In this document: positions 36,801 through 45,163 of the stretch, in pieces
Layout of the letters: each line of letters starts with the position of its first letter
Position numbering within the stretch: position 1 is the first letter of the stretch
Source of the DNA: Streptomyces sp. CBMA123
GTDB taxonomy: Bacteria; Actinomycetota; Actinomycetes; Streptomycetales; Streptomycetaceae
Assembly (NCBI RefSeq): GCF_014596465.1
Contig: NZ_MECK01000001.1
Coordinates: forward strand, 248,001-312,000
Length of the DNA stretch: 64,000 nt
Direction: 5' to 3'
Translations under genes and position numbers: made by a program
The notes under the pieces: model-generated
What the model saw: only the letters and a program-made list of their open reading frames with translations
What the model was told of the DNA's origin: nothing
The model's database searches: none

Positions 36801-38320
36801 TCGAGTTCGTCCAGGAACCGGTCCACCGAGTCGAGCCGTTCGGCCACGTCCGCCCGGGTCGCCTGGAACACCAGGCCGTCGAGTTCTTCCGACACGGCGT
36901 CCGACACGGCGGACGGACGCAGTCCGCCGTCGTTGGTCAGCCGCTCGATCATGGCGCTGCGCCGCTCGGCCGGCGGCTCACCGGCCAGGATCAGGTGGGT
37001 GAGGGCGCCGAGGCCGAATATGTCCAGGTCGACCGGGTCGGCGAACTCCATCTCGAACTCCGGCGCCAGGTAGACCTGTGCGGCGTTCTCGACGTGATCG
37101 CCGCCGGCGCTGGGGGTGCCGAGGGAGGTGTGCGAGGTGCTGTCGAAGTCGCGGGCCGCGACCTGCCAGTCGATGATGCGCACAACCGGGTTGGACCCGT
37201 CTGACTTGCTGGAGACGTACACCGATCGGGCGGCGAGCGCGCGGTGGTAGAGCGAGCGCTGGTGGGCGTAGCGCAGCGCGTCGGCGATCTGTCGTACCAG
37301 CTCGAGCCGGGTTTCGTGGGTCAACGAGGCGCTGTAGGTGGCCAGGTAGGCGTCCAGGCGCAGGTCGGCGGCGCGGTGGTTGAAGAGGATGGCCGGGCCG
37401 CCCTGGTGGTCGCGGAACTCCCGGGCCTGGGCGATGCCGCGGTGGCTGATGCCCTGGAGGACCTGGTACTCGCGCCGGGCTGCTCGCTCGACCGAGTTTC
37501 GGGTCTCCGCAGTTGCCTGGAGGCTCACCAGGTAGACGCGGACGCGGCCTTCCTCACGGATGGGCTGCTCGCGGATGGCAAGGCGGTCCTCCCAGGTGGG
37601 GCCTCCGTCAAGGGGACGCCCGGCAAGGTTCCAGCCGTCGCCGAAGTTCAGGTGGGCGGTAGATGCCTTGACGCCGATCCTCTTCATGAGATCGGGCAGG
37701 GCCCGCGCCAGCTCGAATCGCTCGCGCCGGGCGGCCTCTGAGTCTCGCTGCGGCGGCAGGCCGAGGAAGTCCTGCCAGATGCGGGGCAGGCCGCTGGCGC
37801 CGTCGTCACGGCCGTAGACGTTGGTCTGCTGGCCGGCGTCGAGTTCGGATCGAAGGCTCGGGGCGGACAGGAACACCGCCGGGGAGATAAACGGGATGCG
37901 CACGCCGGTGTGGAACTTCCCGGCGGCCCAGGAGAGCTTGCTCCGCAATTCCTTGGACTTGAGGTCGGTCAGGTGCAGCGGGTTGTCAATCGTGCGGAGT
38001 CGGTCGGGGCCGTGGAAGTTCCAGGTGCTCCCGTTGTTGACGAGGCGCCCGGGGTGCGCTTTGAGCTCGACGAGGAAGAGGCCGCGCGGCACGAGGATGA
38101 ACAGGTCGCACTCGTTGACGCGCCCGGAGGAGGCCGTGAACGAGAAGGTCGCCCAGGACCGGAACGGCTCCGCCTGCGGCATCAGCGCCTTGACGTGGTC
38201 GAGCGCTTCCTGCTCGTGCGGGAACGGCGAGGGGCGTTCCTGGAACCAGCGCTGCACGCGCGGCGGTGCAGGCTTCGGCCGACGCGCCCCCGAGTTGTCG
38301 TCCTTGCCCGCTGCCGACAC
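33884..38320 (-). CDS. pglW: BREX type 2 serine/threonine kinase PglW
   Basis: This 1478-residue protein starts at GTG 38320. Residues ~40-150 are a NERD-type region (ECDLFILVPRGLFLVELKA). A first kinase-like domain (~270-520) has HRA in place of HRD near 356 and DWQ in place of DFG near 378, so it is a probable pseudokinase. A second domain (~540-800) has GTGATA, VLKVALDE with the Lys near 572, HRDLKPDNFG near 658 and DFS near 685. The C-terminus contains a helix-hairpin-helix-like stretch. PglW heads the operon. Confidence 0.95.
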   Translation of the reverse strand: MSAAGKDDNSGARRPKPAPPRVQRWFQERPSPFPHEQEALDHVKALMPQAEPFRSWATFSFTASSGRVNECDLFILVPRGLFLVELKAHPGRLVNNGSTWNFHGPDRLRTIDNPLHLTDLKSKELRSKLSWAAGKFHTGVRIPFISPAVFLSAPSLRSELDAGQQTNVYGRDDGASGLPRIWQDFLGLPPQRDSEAARRERFELARALPDLMKRIGVKASTAHLNFGDGWNLAGRPLDGGPTWEDRLAIREQPIREEGRVRVYLVSLQATAETRNSVERAARREYQVLQGISHRGIAQAREFRDHQGGPAILFNHRAADLRLDAYLATYSASLTHETRLELVRQIADALRYAHQRSLYHRALAARSVYVSSKSDGSNPVVRIIDWQVAARDFDSTSHTSLGTPSAGGDHVENAAQVYLAPEFEMEFADPVDLDIFGLGALTHLILAGEPPAERRSAMIERLTNDGGLRPSAVSDAVSEELDGLVFQATRADVAERLDSVDRFLDELDRIEHAAATEASAPVGVDPLAAMAGQSVDAEWTVEKVLGTGATARALLVRREAEDLGGAIRVDRRVLKVALDETRDDRLESEADVLAKVGGGAVVRLLDGPRKIHNRTVLDLEYAGERSLGARLRGDGRLTYHELERFSSDLFTALDQLAGKGVLHRDLKPDNFGVLQRADRSWQLVLFDFSLAEASERDVKAGTRGYLDPFLDTPRRPVFDNHAEYYAAAVTLHEMASGERPRWGDEMTDPRTTDDEYPVIAEDVFEPALKDGLKAFFQRALHRDADCRFDTLRQMHEAWQAVFAKADAVAPDDEDDETEDLEAARDRVAAQAEADTLLKDAGLSPRAQSVANSFGATTVGELLNVPLHQIARARGAGAVIRKELNRRHKQWTAKLRKAVASGPKPTGGSGTAAVEPQVDLANLPADIAARASIDELAAHLDPGPANKGSRRRDVIRLTLGLPGADGELSTLPVWCSQTDIAKALPTSQATVSRSHVAAIQSWAADPVLATLREEIVAFVTGAGRVVTAQEVATDLRIRKGVREEDPQRAEVLALAVVRAAVEAEAWPQDKEDDGQPRLAVLRRSGRVFIACESLAGTNDPSAPELADYARSLGQQADRLALTEPLPDRAVVIRDLRSVPVPSGMTPLSDGRMVALASAAAQDALYSPRLELYPRGLGLAPAIRISQAAAGVRRDRGATAEELLAKVRLRFPDLDLGEPTAVELEEALKEALQNAGFVLEYDRETKRFRAPVPEGVRSMTASATATTLFPGAAGVAAASAAAGRDPKVLLGAKLEDALRRGGFLALTLRGKHLPGAADLIAQAYGVEPVSLGGLFLREFRALAAQHGTEWERVLTIDTKFTESGELPRGLASYVKGAWSRVGEHLRERVETAGSTNLLFLHDAGLVARYQDAGGRELLVTLQNAARRETDVPHGLWLLCPQEAPHETPQLDGMIVEVLGEAERAVLIKDFLDDLRARSTAA

Positions 38321-38560
38321 CCTTGCGCCCTCCCTGTTCCTAACTCCCCGGCCGCGGACGAACCATGGCCTTCTCTACAGCCGTGACCCTATCGGTCTGG
38401 GCCGACAGGCGGAGGCGTGTAGTCCTTCCCGTGATCAATCGGTACCCAGGTTTTCGCTGCGCCGTGCCGTGGACCCTGCCAGGGTGGCGGCATCCCGGAG
38501 CCAGCCGATCACTGTCAGGTACAGTCTGCACTGCTTCGGTGATCAAGCAAAGGGGGAATG

Positions 38561-39865
38561 ATGATCTTCGCGGCTCGCTATCGGCATCGGCGCTGGGCTG
38601 GTGCTGTCGCCCTGGTGGTGGCGTTGGTTGGCCCGCTGTCGGGCTGTAGCAGTTCAACTCCCCTGTCTGCGGACGGGGTTCCTCCGGCAGCCCGGCATCT
38701 CCAGGCGTTCGACCCTCCGACGTCATTCGACTTCGGCGACGGCGACGGCACGGGGGATGCACTCGACGAGGGGGTCCAGCCCTCGACATCGAGCCCCACC
38801 CGGCAACGGCCGGCGATCTCGCTGAAGGACACAACCGCCTTCGTGACCACCGAGGACGGCATGAAAGCCGTCGACGCCGTCACCAGGAACACGCTCTGGA
38901 GTGCGAGCAGCACCATCCCCGCTACGAAGAGCGGCTTCGGGTCCGAGAGGGCCGCGCCACTGCCCGCCCACTTCCACGGCATTGACGCCGTGCTCGTGGC
39001 GTTCTCCCGTTTCATCCCGGGCACGGGGACCGGCAGGGGCCGAAACGTGATCGAGGTGCTGGCCGCCGACTCCACGACGGGCAAGACCGTCTGGACCGCT
39101 CAGGTCGACCTCGTGATAACGCCTCTGGACAAGGAGGCTTTGAGTCGCGACGATTCGCTGCTCGCAGACGGCATCAGGGCGGCGCAGGTGGTGGCCGTGG
39201 ACGACCAGAGCGTGGTCGTGTCCGACGACGAGACGACCTATGTGGTCGACGCGGGATCCGGGCAGCTTCGATGGACCCGGGCCGATTTCCACGCGATGCA
39301 GCTTGTCGATGGCATCGTGGCTGGTGCCGAGGCTCCGACGTACGGTGAGCGTCAGCTCGCAGGCTACGGCGCATCAGACGGCAGTCCCCGATGGTCGGCC
39401 GTCCATACGGAAAGCCACGCCGTCGCCTCCTCCGCCGGCCCCGGCCTGCTCGCGATGTCGGCCTCCGATGGGTTCGTCATCGTTGACGCCCGTACCGGAG
39501 CGGTCCACGCCCACCCGGGGCCAGGGGCGTATGTGCACCCCTGGCACTGTGACTTCGACGGAACGTCCGTCATCCTCTGCAACGACCAGCTGTTCGGTCA
39601 GACGCACTCGATCGCGGCTTTGGACGCGACGTCGATGAAATGGCTCTGGTCGATCACAGAGACGCCGGGAGGACGACTGGTGCCGGTGGTCACCGCCGTG
39701 TGGCACGGAGCGGTGTACGGCCGGACGCCCAACGGCAATGTCATCCTCGACGCCCGCACCGGTGCCGACCGGGCAACCCCGAAGCTGGCTCCCTTCCTCG
39801 TCAACGCCTACGTCGGCATCGAGGACCGAGGCCGCAGCATGAGCCTGATGCGCTCCACGGGGTAG
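38561..39865 (+). CDS. PQQ-like beta-propeller lipoprotein
   Basis: This 434-residue protein has a basic N-terminus, a hydrophobic stretch and a lipobox LSGC with Cys29, so it is probably lipid-anchored outside the cell. Repeated blade-like segments follow (TTEDGMKAVDAVTRNTLW, AADSTTGKTVW, VVDAGSGQLRW, VDARTGAV), typical of PQQ_2/YncE-like propellers without visible catalytic residues. It is divergent from pglW with ~240 bp between starts. The second ATG of an ATGATG pair is preferred, four bases from AAAGGGGG. Its function is unknown. Confidence 0.85.
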   Translation: MIFAARYRHRRWAGAVALVVALVGPLSGCSSSTPLSADGVPPAARHLQAFDPPTSFDFGDGDGTGDALDEGVQPSTSSPTRQRPAISLKDTTAFVTTEDGMKAVDAVTRNTLWSASSTIPATKSGFGSERAAPLPAHFHGIDAVLVAFSRFIPGTGTGRGRNVIEVLAADSTTGKTVWTAQVDLVITPLDKEALSRDDSLLADGIRAAQVVAVDDQSVVVSDDETTYVVDAGSGQLRWTRADFHAMQLVDGIVAGAEAPTYGERQLAGYGASDGSPRWSAVHTESHAVASSAGPGLLAMSASDGFVIVDARTGAVHAHPGPGAYVHPWHCDFDGTSVILCNDQLFGQTHSIAALDATSMKWLWSITETPGGRLVPVVTAVWHGAVYGRTPNGNVILDARTGADRATPKLAPFLVNAYVGIEDRGRSMSLMRSTG

Positions 39866-39927
39866 CGGTCCACAGTCCCAGTAGGCCGCCGACTCCATGC
39901 AAGCGGACGGCGCCCGCCACTACACGA

Positions 39928-39973
39928 AAAGCCTTCGAGTGAGCCGATCACGGCTGGCCCACTCGGAGGCTTT
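39928..39973. terminator. bidirectional terminator hairpin
   Basis: AAAGCCTTCGAGTG (39928-39941) pairs with CACTCGGAGGCTTT (39960-39973) with one wobble, around an 18-base loop. It lies between the convergent lipoprotein gene and the argS fragment and probably stops both transcripts. Confidence 0.75.
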
Positions 39974-39979
39974 CGTCAG

Positions 39980-41142
39980 CTACAGCCGCTCGGGCGTTCC
40001 GATACCGAGGAGGTCCATGCCCTGGCGGAGGGTCTGGCCGGTGAGCTGGCAGAGCAGCAGCCGGGTCTCCATGAGCTCGCGGCTGGGGGCCTTGAGGACG
40101 GGGCAGTGCTCGTAGAACGTGGTGTACGCCGCCGCGAGGCTGTGCAGGTAGGCGCAGAGGCGGTGGGGTTCGAAGGTCTCGGCGACGAGGTCGATGGTGG
40201 TGCCGAATTCGTCGAGGAGGAGTCCGAGGGCGCGTTCGGCCGGCTCCAGGGCGAGGTCCTGGTGGGCGGTCGAGGTGACGCCGTCGGGGGCCTTGCGCAG
40301 GATGGACTGGATGCGGGCGTAGGCGTACTGGAGGTAGGTGCCGGTGTCGCCGTTGAGGGAGACCATGCGGTCGGCGTCGAAGATGTAGTCGCGGGTGCGG
40401 GAGGTCGAGAGTGTCAGTTCGGAGAAGAAGAACCCATGCTGGCCAGCAACCCTGACAACCGCCCCGTACCACTCCTTGATCTCATCCGGGCCCACTACGC
40501 CGCGGCCATGGTCAGCCGCCGACAGCAGGACATCTCGGATCAGTTCGATGCGCCTCCGCGCGTGCCCGGTGAACTCGCTCGACCACACTAGGAACGGCTC
40601 GACGCGGACAACTTCCAGAGGGCTTCGGGCCAGCAGTAGACCGAGCTTTCGGCCAATCCGGCCGTCGGCGTGGTCCATCCAGCTCTGAACGTCGTCCGCG
40701 AAGGCGTGGCAGATCCTTCGGTCCAGCTCGCTGTCCGCGCCTGCGATAACGAGCGAGTCGAAGTCGACGTGCGCAATGACTGCCCGCCCGCCAGGGCGCA
40801 GTACCCGTGCGACTTCCGCCAGCAACGTCTCTGGGGTCGGCACGCATTCCAGCGTGTTGTACGACAGGATGACGTCTGCCCATCGATCAGCGATCGGCAG
40901 CGGATCCCGCAGGTCTGCGGCAATCGCGGCGACGGGTCCCCGGTGGTCTTCGAGGGCGGCGGCCACTTGCCGCAGAGCCTCGTCCGACCGGTCGATGCCG
41001 AGGAGGACCGCATCGGGTGAAACGCGGCTCACAGCCCGAAGCGTGGGGCCCGATCCGCAACCGAGATCGACGGCTCGGAACGACCAAAGGGTGCAACGAG
41101 GTCGGCGAGCCGCATGCGGATCGGTTCATCACTCCCTGACAT
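39980..41142 (-). pseudogene. frameshifted methyltransferase fused to the C-terminus of arginyl-tRNA synthetase
   Basis: AAGGAG precedes ATG 41142, opening with [20 protein letters not shown]. The frame is then lost, and SAM motif I ([12 protein letters not shown]) continues in another frame; one base missing near 41078-41086 explains this. The methyltransferase body runs to about 40430, where the protein passes in frame into the arginyl-tRNA synthetase anticodon-binding region ([15 protein letters not shown] through the normal C-terminus at 39980). No catalytic synthetase domain is present, so the tail is an argS remnant. Without the missing base, translation could only begin internally at GTG 41032, after motif I. 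Confidence 0.85.
40111..40195 (-). repeat. argS-derived direct repeat, copy in the fused gene
   Basis: This is the argS segment encoding (I)[21 protein letters not shown]. It recurs with about a dozen differences at 41183-41266, on the other side of the methyltransferase. Confidence 0.8.
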
Positions 41143-41182
41143 CTCACTCCTTCGCGCTTCCGGGTGGCATCGGCACCTGCCC

Positions 41183-41266
41183 CGTAGAACATGGTGACCC
41201 CGCCGCGAGACTGTGCAGGTAGGCACAGAGGCGATGGGGTTCGAAGGTCTCAGCGATGAGGTCGAT
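41183..41266 (-). repeat. argS-derived direct repeat, orphan copy
   Basis: This encodes [22 protein letters not shown] and then shifts frame. It lies just upstream of the methyltransferase start with no other argS sequence recognisable. With 40111-40195 it brackets the ~1-kb methyltransferase segment. Confidence 0.8.
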
Positions 41267-41437
41267 CTTCCGGGTGCGAGCGTAGGGCCCGGCCCGCTGG
41301 ACATGCTCGCGATCGGCCCGTTCCTCGTCAGAAGGACGGCCAACTGACTGTCCGACATCACTCGCTAACGACAAGTACGTTGTTCCTCGGCACCGACCCC
41401 GGCCAGCATCCGGACCCAGCGAAGGGGACTTACCGAG

Positions 41438-42247
41438 ATGACCAGCATCAGCGAGGACACCAGCGCCGCCCAGCTGCGCACCCAGCACGGCCGCGCCATG
41501 ACAATCGGCGAGGAGAGGCGTGCCCTGACCGTCGGCTTCTTCGGCACGAGCATCATGGAGCACTTGGAGGGCTACAACGCCCTGCTGACCGACCAGGCGA
41601 ACCTCCCCAAAGTCGGCTCGAAGGTGACCGTCGAGGGCTGGCACCAGCGCGGCTGGGTCCACCGGCTCTCCCTCGGGCTCCGGGCCGGCTTCCCCCACGT
41701 GACCTTCAACATCCGCAACCACGGCGAAGGCGGAGCCACCAGCCGGGATATCGCCAAGATCGTCGCCGACGACCGCACCACGAATAGCGTCGACTACGAC
41801 CTGGTGTTCCTGGGATGCGGCATCAATGACGTCTGGCGGCGCTTTCAGGGCCGCACGGCCGAGGCGGTCAGGATCGAGGAATACACCAGCCACATCAACG
41901 CGATGCTGGCGCAGCTCGGTGGGTACTCCCGCCAGGTCGTCGTGATCTCCGAGACGCCGTTCGGTGCGATCGAGGAACCGGAGACCGTCGGGAAGATGAA
42001 CGCCGAGCTGGCCCGCTACAACGAAGCCGCAGCCAAAGCCGCCGCTGACCACGGCGCGCTGTTCCTCGACGTGTGGGCGCCGTTTATCGCGGTCGCCCGG
42101 CAGTTGGCCTCAGCGCCCGCCAACCACGAGATTGCCGGACTGTGGAGCGATGGCGTCCACCTGAGTGAGCTCGGTGACACGGTGCTCCTGCGGCAGGCTG
42201 AGTACTTCCTTACCGCGCACCGGACGGTGGAGAAGCTCCTGGACTGA
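41438..42247 (+). CDS. SGNH/GDSL-family hydrolase
   Basis: This 269-residue protein has all four SGNH blocks: FFGTSIM with catalytic Ser38, NHGEGG with the oxyanion Gly (~97-99), GCGINDV with Asn130, and SDGVHLS with Asp238 and His241. Members are esterases, lipases or acyltransferases; the substrate is not predictable. There is no signal peptide, so it is likely cytoplasmic. The start ATG 41438 has AAGGGG 11 bases upstream. It stands between the argS/methyltransferase wreck and the PhyH remnant. Confidence 0.87.
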   Translation: MTSISEDTSAAQLRTQHGRAMTIGEERRALTVGFFGTSIMEHLEGYNALLTDQANLPKVGSKVTVEGWHQRGWVHRLSLGLRAGFPHVTFNIRNHGEGGATSRDIAKIVADDRTTNSVDYDLVFLGCGINDVWRRFQGRTAEAVRIEEYTSHINAMLAQLGGYSRQVVVISETPFGAIEEPETVGKMNAELARYNEAAAKAAADHGALFLDVWAPFIAVARQLASAPANHEIAGLWSDGVHLSELGDTVLLRQAEYFLTAHRTVEKLLD

Positions 42248-42377
42248 CCACTTGCCAGCCAAGACACCGGCCACGAGTAGACCGCCTGAGAAACGAGCGG
42301 TTCCGGGGGCAGGAAGCTGGGCCGCGCTGAAATCCCGTTGCCCGGGCCGCTCTCTCCGGCGCTTCCATGACCTGGCG

Positions 42378-42859
42378 ATGACAACTCCCCGTGTTGTCAG
42401 TGCATTTCGCCCTGGCGGCTACTGCGTCATGCCCGGTATCCTCACCACAAAGCAGATCCGGCGATGGTGCGCGCTGCTCGCTCATCACCTTTCCCTCACG
42501 CCGCCCAGCTCCGACCACACCGACCCGTACTTCCTGTGGCCAGCCCTCGCCGACGATGCCGATCTGCGCGCGCTCTACGAGGAGAGCGGCATCGGCGATG
42601 CCGGTCGCACGTTTCTGCGGCCGGACCTCGCCATGCCGGCGCCGGAGGTCGGGCAGCTGGCGCTCACCCTGCCGCCACACCTGCGCCACCCGGTGCCCCG
42701 CACATCGACAGCCTCACCCCCACCAAGGACGACGGCCGCCCCGGCACGTTCACCGTCCTGGCCGGCGCCCAGCTCACCGCCTACATCAACGCCTCACGCG
42801 GCCTCCCCGGCCCGAAGGTTGAGATCGAGCAGATCCGCCAGCTCGCCCTCTCGGCCTGA
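42378..42859 (+). pseudogene. PhyH remnant fused to an integrase C-terminal tail
   Basis: The first ~105 codons match the PhyH oxygenase at 13576 (DPYFLWPALADDADLRALYEESG). One base is missing near 42688-42692, so the iron-binding region (GAPHIDSLTP) continues in another frame. After LAG, at about 42757, the sequence switches in that frame to the last ~30 residues of the integrase (AQLTAYINASRGLPGPK and the tail), ending at the equivalent stop. Both parents are in the same orientation at 13576 and 16657. The junction shares CTGGC, suggesting illegitimate recombination or deletion. Confidence 0.9.
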
Positions 42860-42970
42860 CGTCATCAGTACCGGCAACGGCGCGGGGTTGGATTCCCACG
42901 AAATGGTGGAACCCAACCCCCGCTGTTGCCTTCCGGCTCCGCTCGGGGTGATCGGGCCGCAGGTCCGAAC

Positions 42971-42976
42971 TATCCT
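42971..42976 (+). promoter_or_regulatory. -10 element for the next hypothetical gene
   Basis: TATCCT ends seven bases before ATG 42984, and no SD is present. A leaderless start is likely. Confidence 0.4.
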
Positions 42977-42983
42977 CAGCCGC

Positions 42984-43427
42984 ATGCCATCCCTCGCAAA
43001 TGACCCGCGCCAGCAGAAGCTGGTCGGCGTGCTGATCCCGCTGCTGCGCCGTGCCTGCCCGCCCGACGCGGGCGGCTATGGAGGGGCCTACGAGCTGCGT
43101 CTTCTGCCGAGTGAGGCCGAGGACCTGGGCGGTCTCCCGCTCATCCGGTCGGCGATGCGCAAGGCGGCGCGAGAACTCGGCTGGTCGAAGCTGCAGACAT
43201 ACGGCTCCGTCAGCGCGACCGTGGCGCTGGCCGGCGTCCTAGACCAGCGAGAAGTCCCCGAGGAGTTCGCAGCGGCCGTCGAGCGCTACAAGATGGCCCA
43301 GATGCGGGATGCCGCCGAGGCGGTCTCGAAGAGGATCGCCACCGGAACCCCCCACGCATCCCGCGGCTCGGTGTTCGTGACCGCCCAGGAGTTCCGAGCA
43401 GCATACGCAGCTGCCGACGAATCATGA
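42984..43427 (+). CDS. hypothetical protein
   Basis: This 147-residue protein has a helical, charged composition. The opening LVGVLIPLLRRACPP segment is amphipathic and the C-terminus (SVFVTAQEFRAAYAAADES) is again helical. No domain is recognised, and there is no signal peptide or Cys motif. It lies between two pseudogenes, converging on the DUF4209-like remnant. Codon use looks like that of neighbouring genes, so it is probably real. Confidence 0.6.
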   Translation: MPSLANDPRQQKLVGVLIPLLRRACPPDAGGYGGAYELRLLPSEAEDLGGLPLIRSAMRKAARELGWSKLQTYGSVSATVALAGVLDQREVPEEFAAAVERYKMAQMRDAAEAVSKRIATGTPHASRGSVFVTAQEFRAAYAAADES

Positions 43428-43524
43428 CCGGGCCCGGCTCGCGCGGCACCGTATGAGCAGCAGTTCCAGCCGCATTGGGGCTGAACTTCATGGTCGAAGC
43501 CGTGCTGGCCGGTCACCGCGTTGC

Positions 43525-44553
43525 TCAGGCCTCGCCTGCCGCCGCGCGAAGGAAAGCCAGCGCGGCCAGCAGCACCAGCGCCGTTTGGTGGCACGGAGGG
43601 AGCGTTTCCCACAGGTCGTGCGCGATGTTGTTTCGAAGGTTAGGTCCGGCGGCTGGGTCGGCAAGCAGCAGCAGGAAGCTCGTTGCCCACTCGCTTCCGG
43701 CCAGGTCCGGCGTATCGGCCAGGGAGCGTAGGAGTCCCCCCAGTTGGGCGACACCGCCGGCCGATTCACCCTTGGCCAGGTTGATCACTGGCGTGTGCTG
43801 CTTGAGATAGCGCCGCAGGATGCCCTCGACCAGGGAGATGGCGACGTACGGGGCGATCTCGTCGTGCTCCCAGTACAGCCGGAAGGCGCGGGCCAGCAGT
43901 CTGGCGCGCTCGGCGGGAAGAACGACAGGGTCGGCGAGCGCCGTCGTCATCTCCCGAATGCTGGGCTCGAAGCGCTCCCACAGCACATCCAGCTGGTAGC
44001 TGATCAGGACGCCGGTCAGTTCAAGGTGGATGATGCGCCGGTCCTGCCCGAGGTCCTCCTGCTGTCCCGTGCTGTGGACGAGCACGGGTCCGGCCGTGTT
44101 GATCCGGTTCGTGTCGAGGCGGAGGAAGGAGGGCTGCAACCCCTGTTCGTCGCCCTCAGCCGTCGATTCGGCCTGCAGAGCCGGGTGGCTGGCGATTCGC
44201 TGGAGCGCGTCCTCCAGGTCTTTCGCCGCGCCGATATACGCACGGGCGGCGTTGAAGAGTTCCTCCGGCATGCCGGCGTCGAAGCGCACCTTCTGGAGCT
44301 CCAGGTCCTCGCGCGTCAACGCCTGTTGCTGCATGCGAATGTCCGTGTGCAGGTCGGTAAGGCCCTTGTCCCGGGCATGCGTGGCGGCCTCGGTGAGCAT
44401 CGTCAGCCTCGCGACGCCGGTGAGCTGGTCGGCCGCATCGGTGTAGGTGGCGGTGATGGCCCGGTGGATCTGCTCGACACCGCCGGGGTCGCCCTTGGTG
44501 GCCGTCGCGAGGTCGCGGAGGAAGGAGACCCGGGAATGCGGGTCGCGCCGATA
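43525..44553 (-). pseudogene. 3' part of an IS-split DUF4209-like gene
   Basis: The frame is coding from the IS edge (YRRDPHSRVSFLRDLATATKG) through the ATG at 44400 to the stop at 43525. The C-terminal GPNLRNNIAHDLW segment resembles the conserved end of DUF4209/HEPN-like proteins, which have R-x4-6-H type motifs. The gene's beginning lies on the far side of the IS630 element at 45726-46380. The fragment after ATG 44400 could still be translated but would lack nearly half of the protein. The family assignment is from memory. Confidence 0.75.
44552..44553. repeat. TA target duplication, left
   Basis: TA directly precedes the left end of the IS630-family element and recurs at 45724-45725. Removing the element and one TA restores E-R-Y-R-R-D-P in the split gene. 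Confidence 0.85.
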
Positions 44554-44623
44554 CTTAACTTGATCGAGTGATGTCGGGGCCGTTCGCCTGACAGGTGCCG
44601 GACGGCTTCGGTAGTTCTGGCTC

Positions 44624-45163
44624 GTGAGATACGCGCAGGGCGGCGGTTTGACCGACGCCGAGAGGGCCGCGCGCGAGCGGATCCGGCTGCAGGCCGTCGT
44701 CCGCTTCGAGGGCGGGGAGAAGAACAGGGATATCGCCGCCGCGTTGCGGGTGAGCGAGCGGTCCGTTGAACGCTGGCGCCGGCAGTGGCGAGAGCGAGGA
44801 CAGGACGGGGTCCAGTCGAAGGGGTCGCCTGGGCGGCCGAGGTTGAGCGGTGAACAGATCGCGCGACTTGAGCGGGAGTTGGAGCGCGGTCCGCTGGCTC
44901 ATGGCTGGGAGGACCAGCGGTGGACGTTGGTCCGGGTGAAGACGTTGATCGGCCGGATGTTCCACGTCGGCTACACCGTGGAGGGGACCTGGCGCCTGCT
45001 GCGGCGCCACGGCTGGTCGTGGCAGCAGCCGGCCCGGCGGGCGATCGAACGTGACGACGCCGCCGTCGAGTTGTGGAGGGAGGAGGTGTGGCTCCAGGTA
45101 AAAGCGCCGCGGCGGCTCGGGGAGCCTGGCTGGTCTTCGAAGACGAGGCCGGGCAGTCGCTGA
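44624..45163 (+). CDS. IS630 transposase, orfA (helix-turn-helix part)
   Basis: This 179-residue protein starts at GTG 44624. It has tandem HTH regions typical of IS630 (IRLQAVVRFEGGEKNRDIAAAL, split here into IRLQAVVRF and RDIAAALRVSERSVERW, and a second winged-helix stretch TLIGRMFHVGYTVEGTWRLL). It ends 64 bp after a slippery A4 run at 45099-45102, where a -1 shift joins orfB. It binds the terminal repeats; alone it lacks the catalytic triad. Confidence 0.88.
   Translation: MRYAQGGGLTDAERAARERIRLQAVVRFEGGEKNRDIAAALRVSERSVERWRRQWRERGQDGVQSKGSPGRPRLSGEQIARLERELERGPLAHGWEDQRWTLVRVKTLIGRMFHVGYTVEGTWRLLRRHGWSWQQPARRAIERDDAAVELWREEVWLQVKAPRRLGEPGWSSKTRPGSR

Noticed and set aside
39980-40430. 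Functional arginyl-tRNA synthetase
   Set aside because: Only the C-terminal ~145 residues are present; the HIGH/KMSKS catalytic domain is absent.
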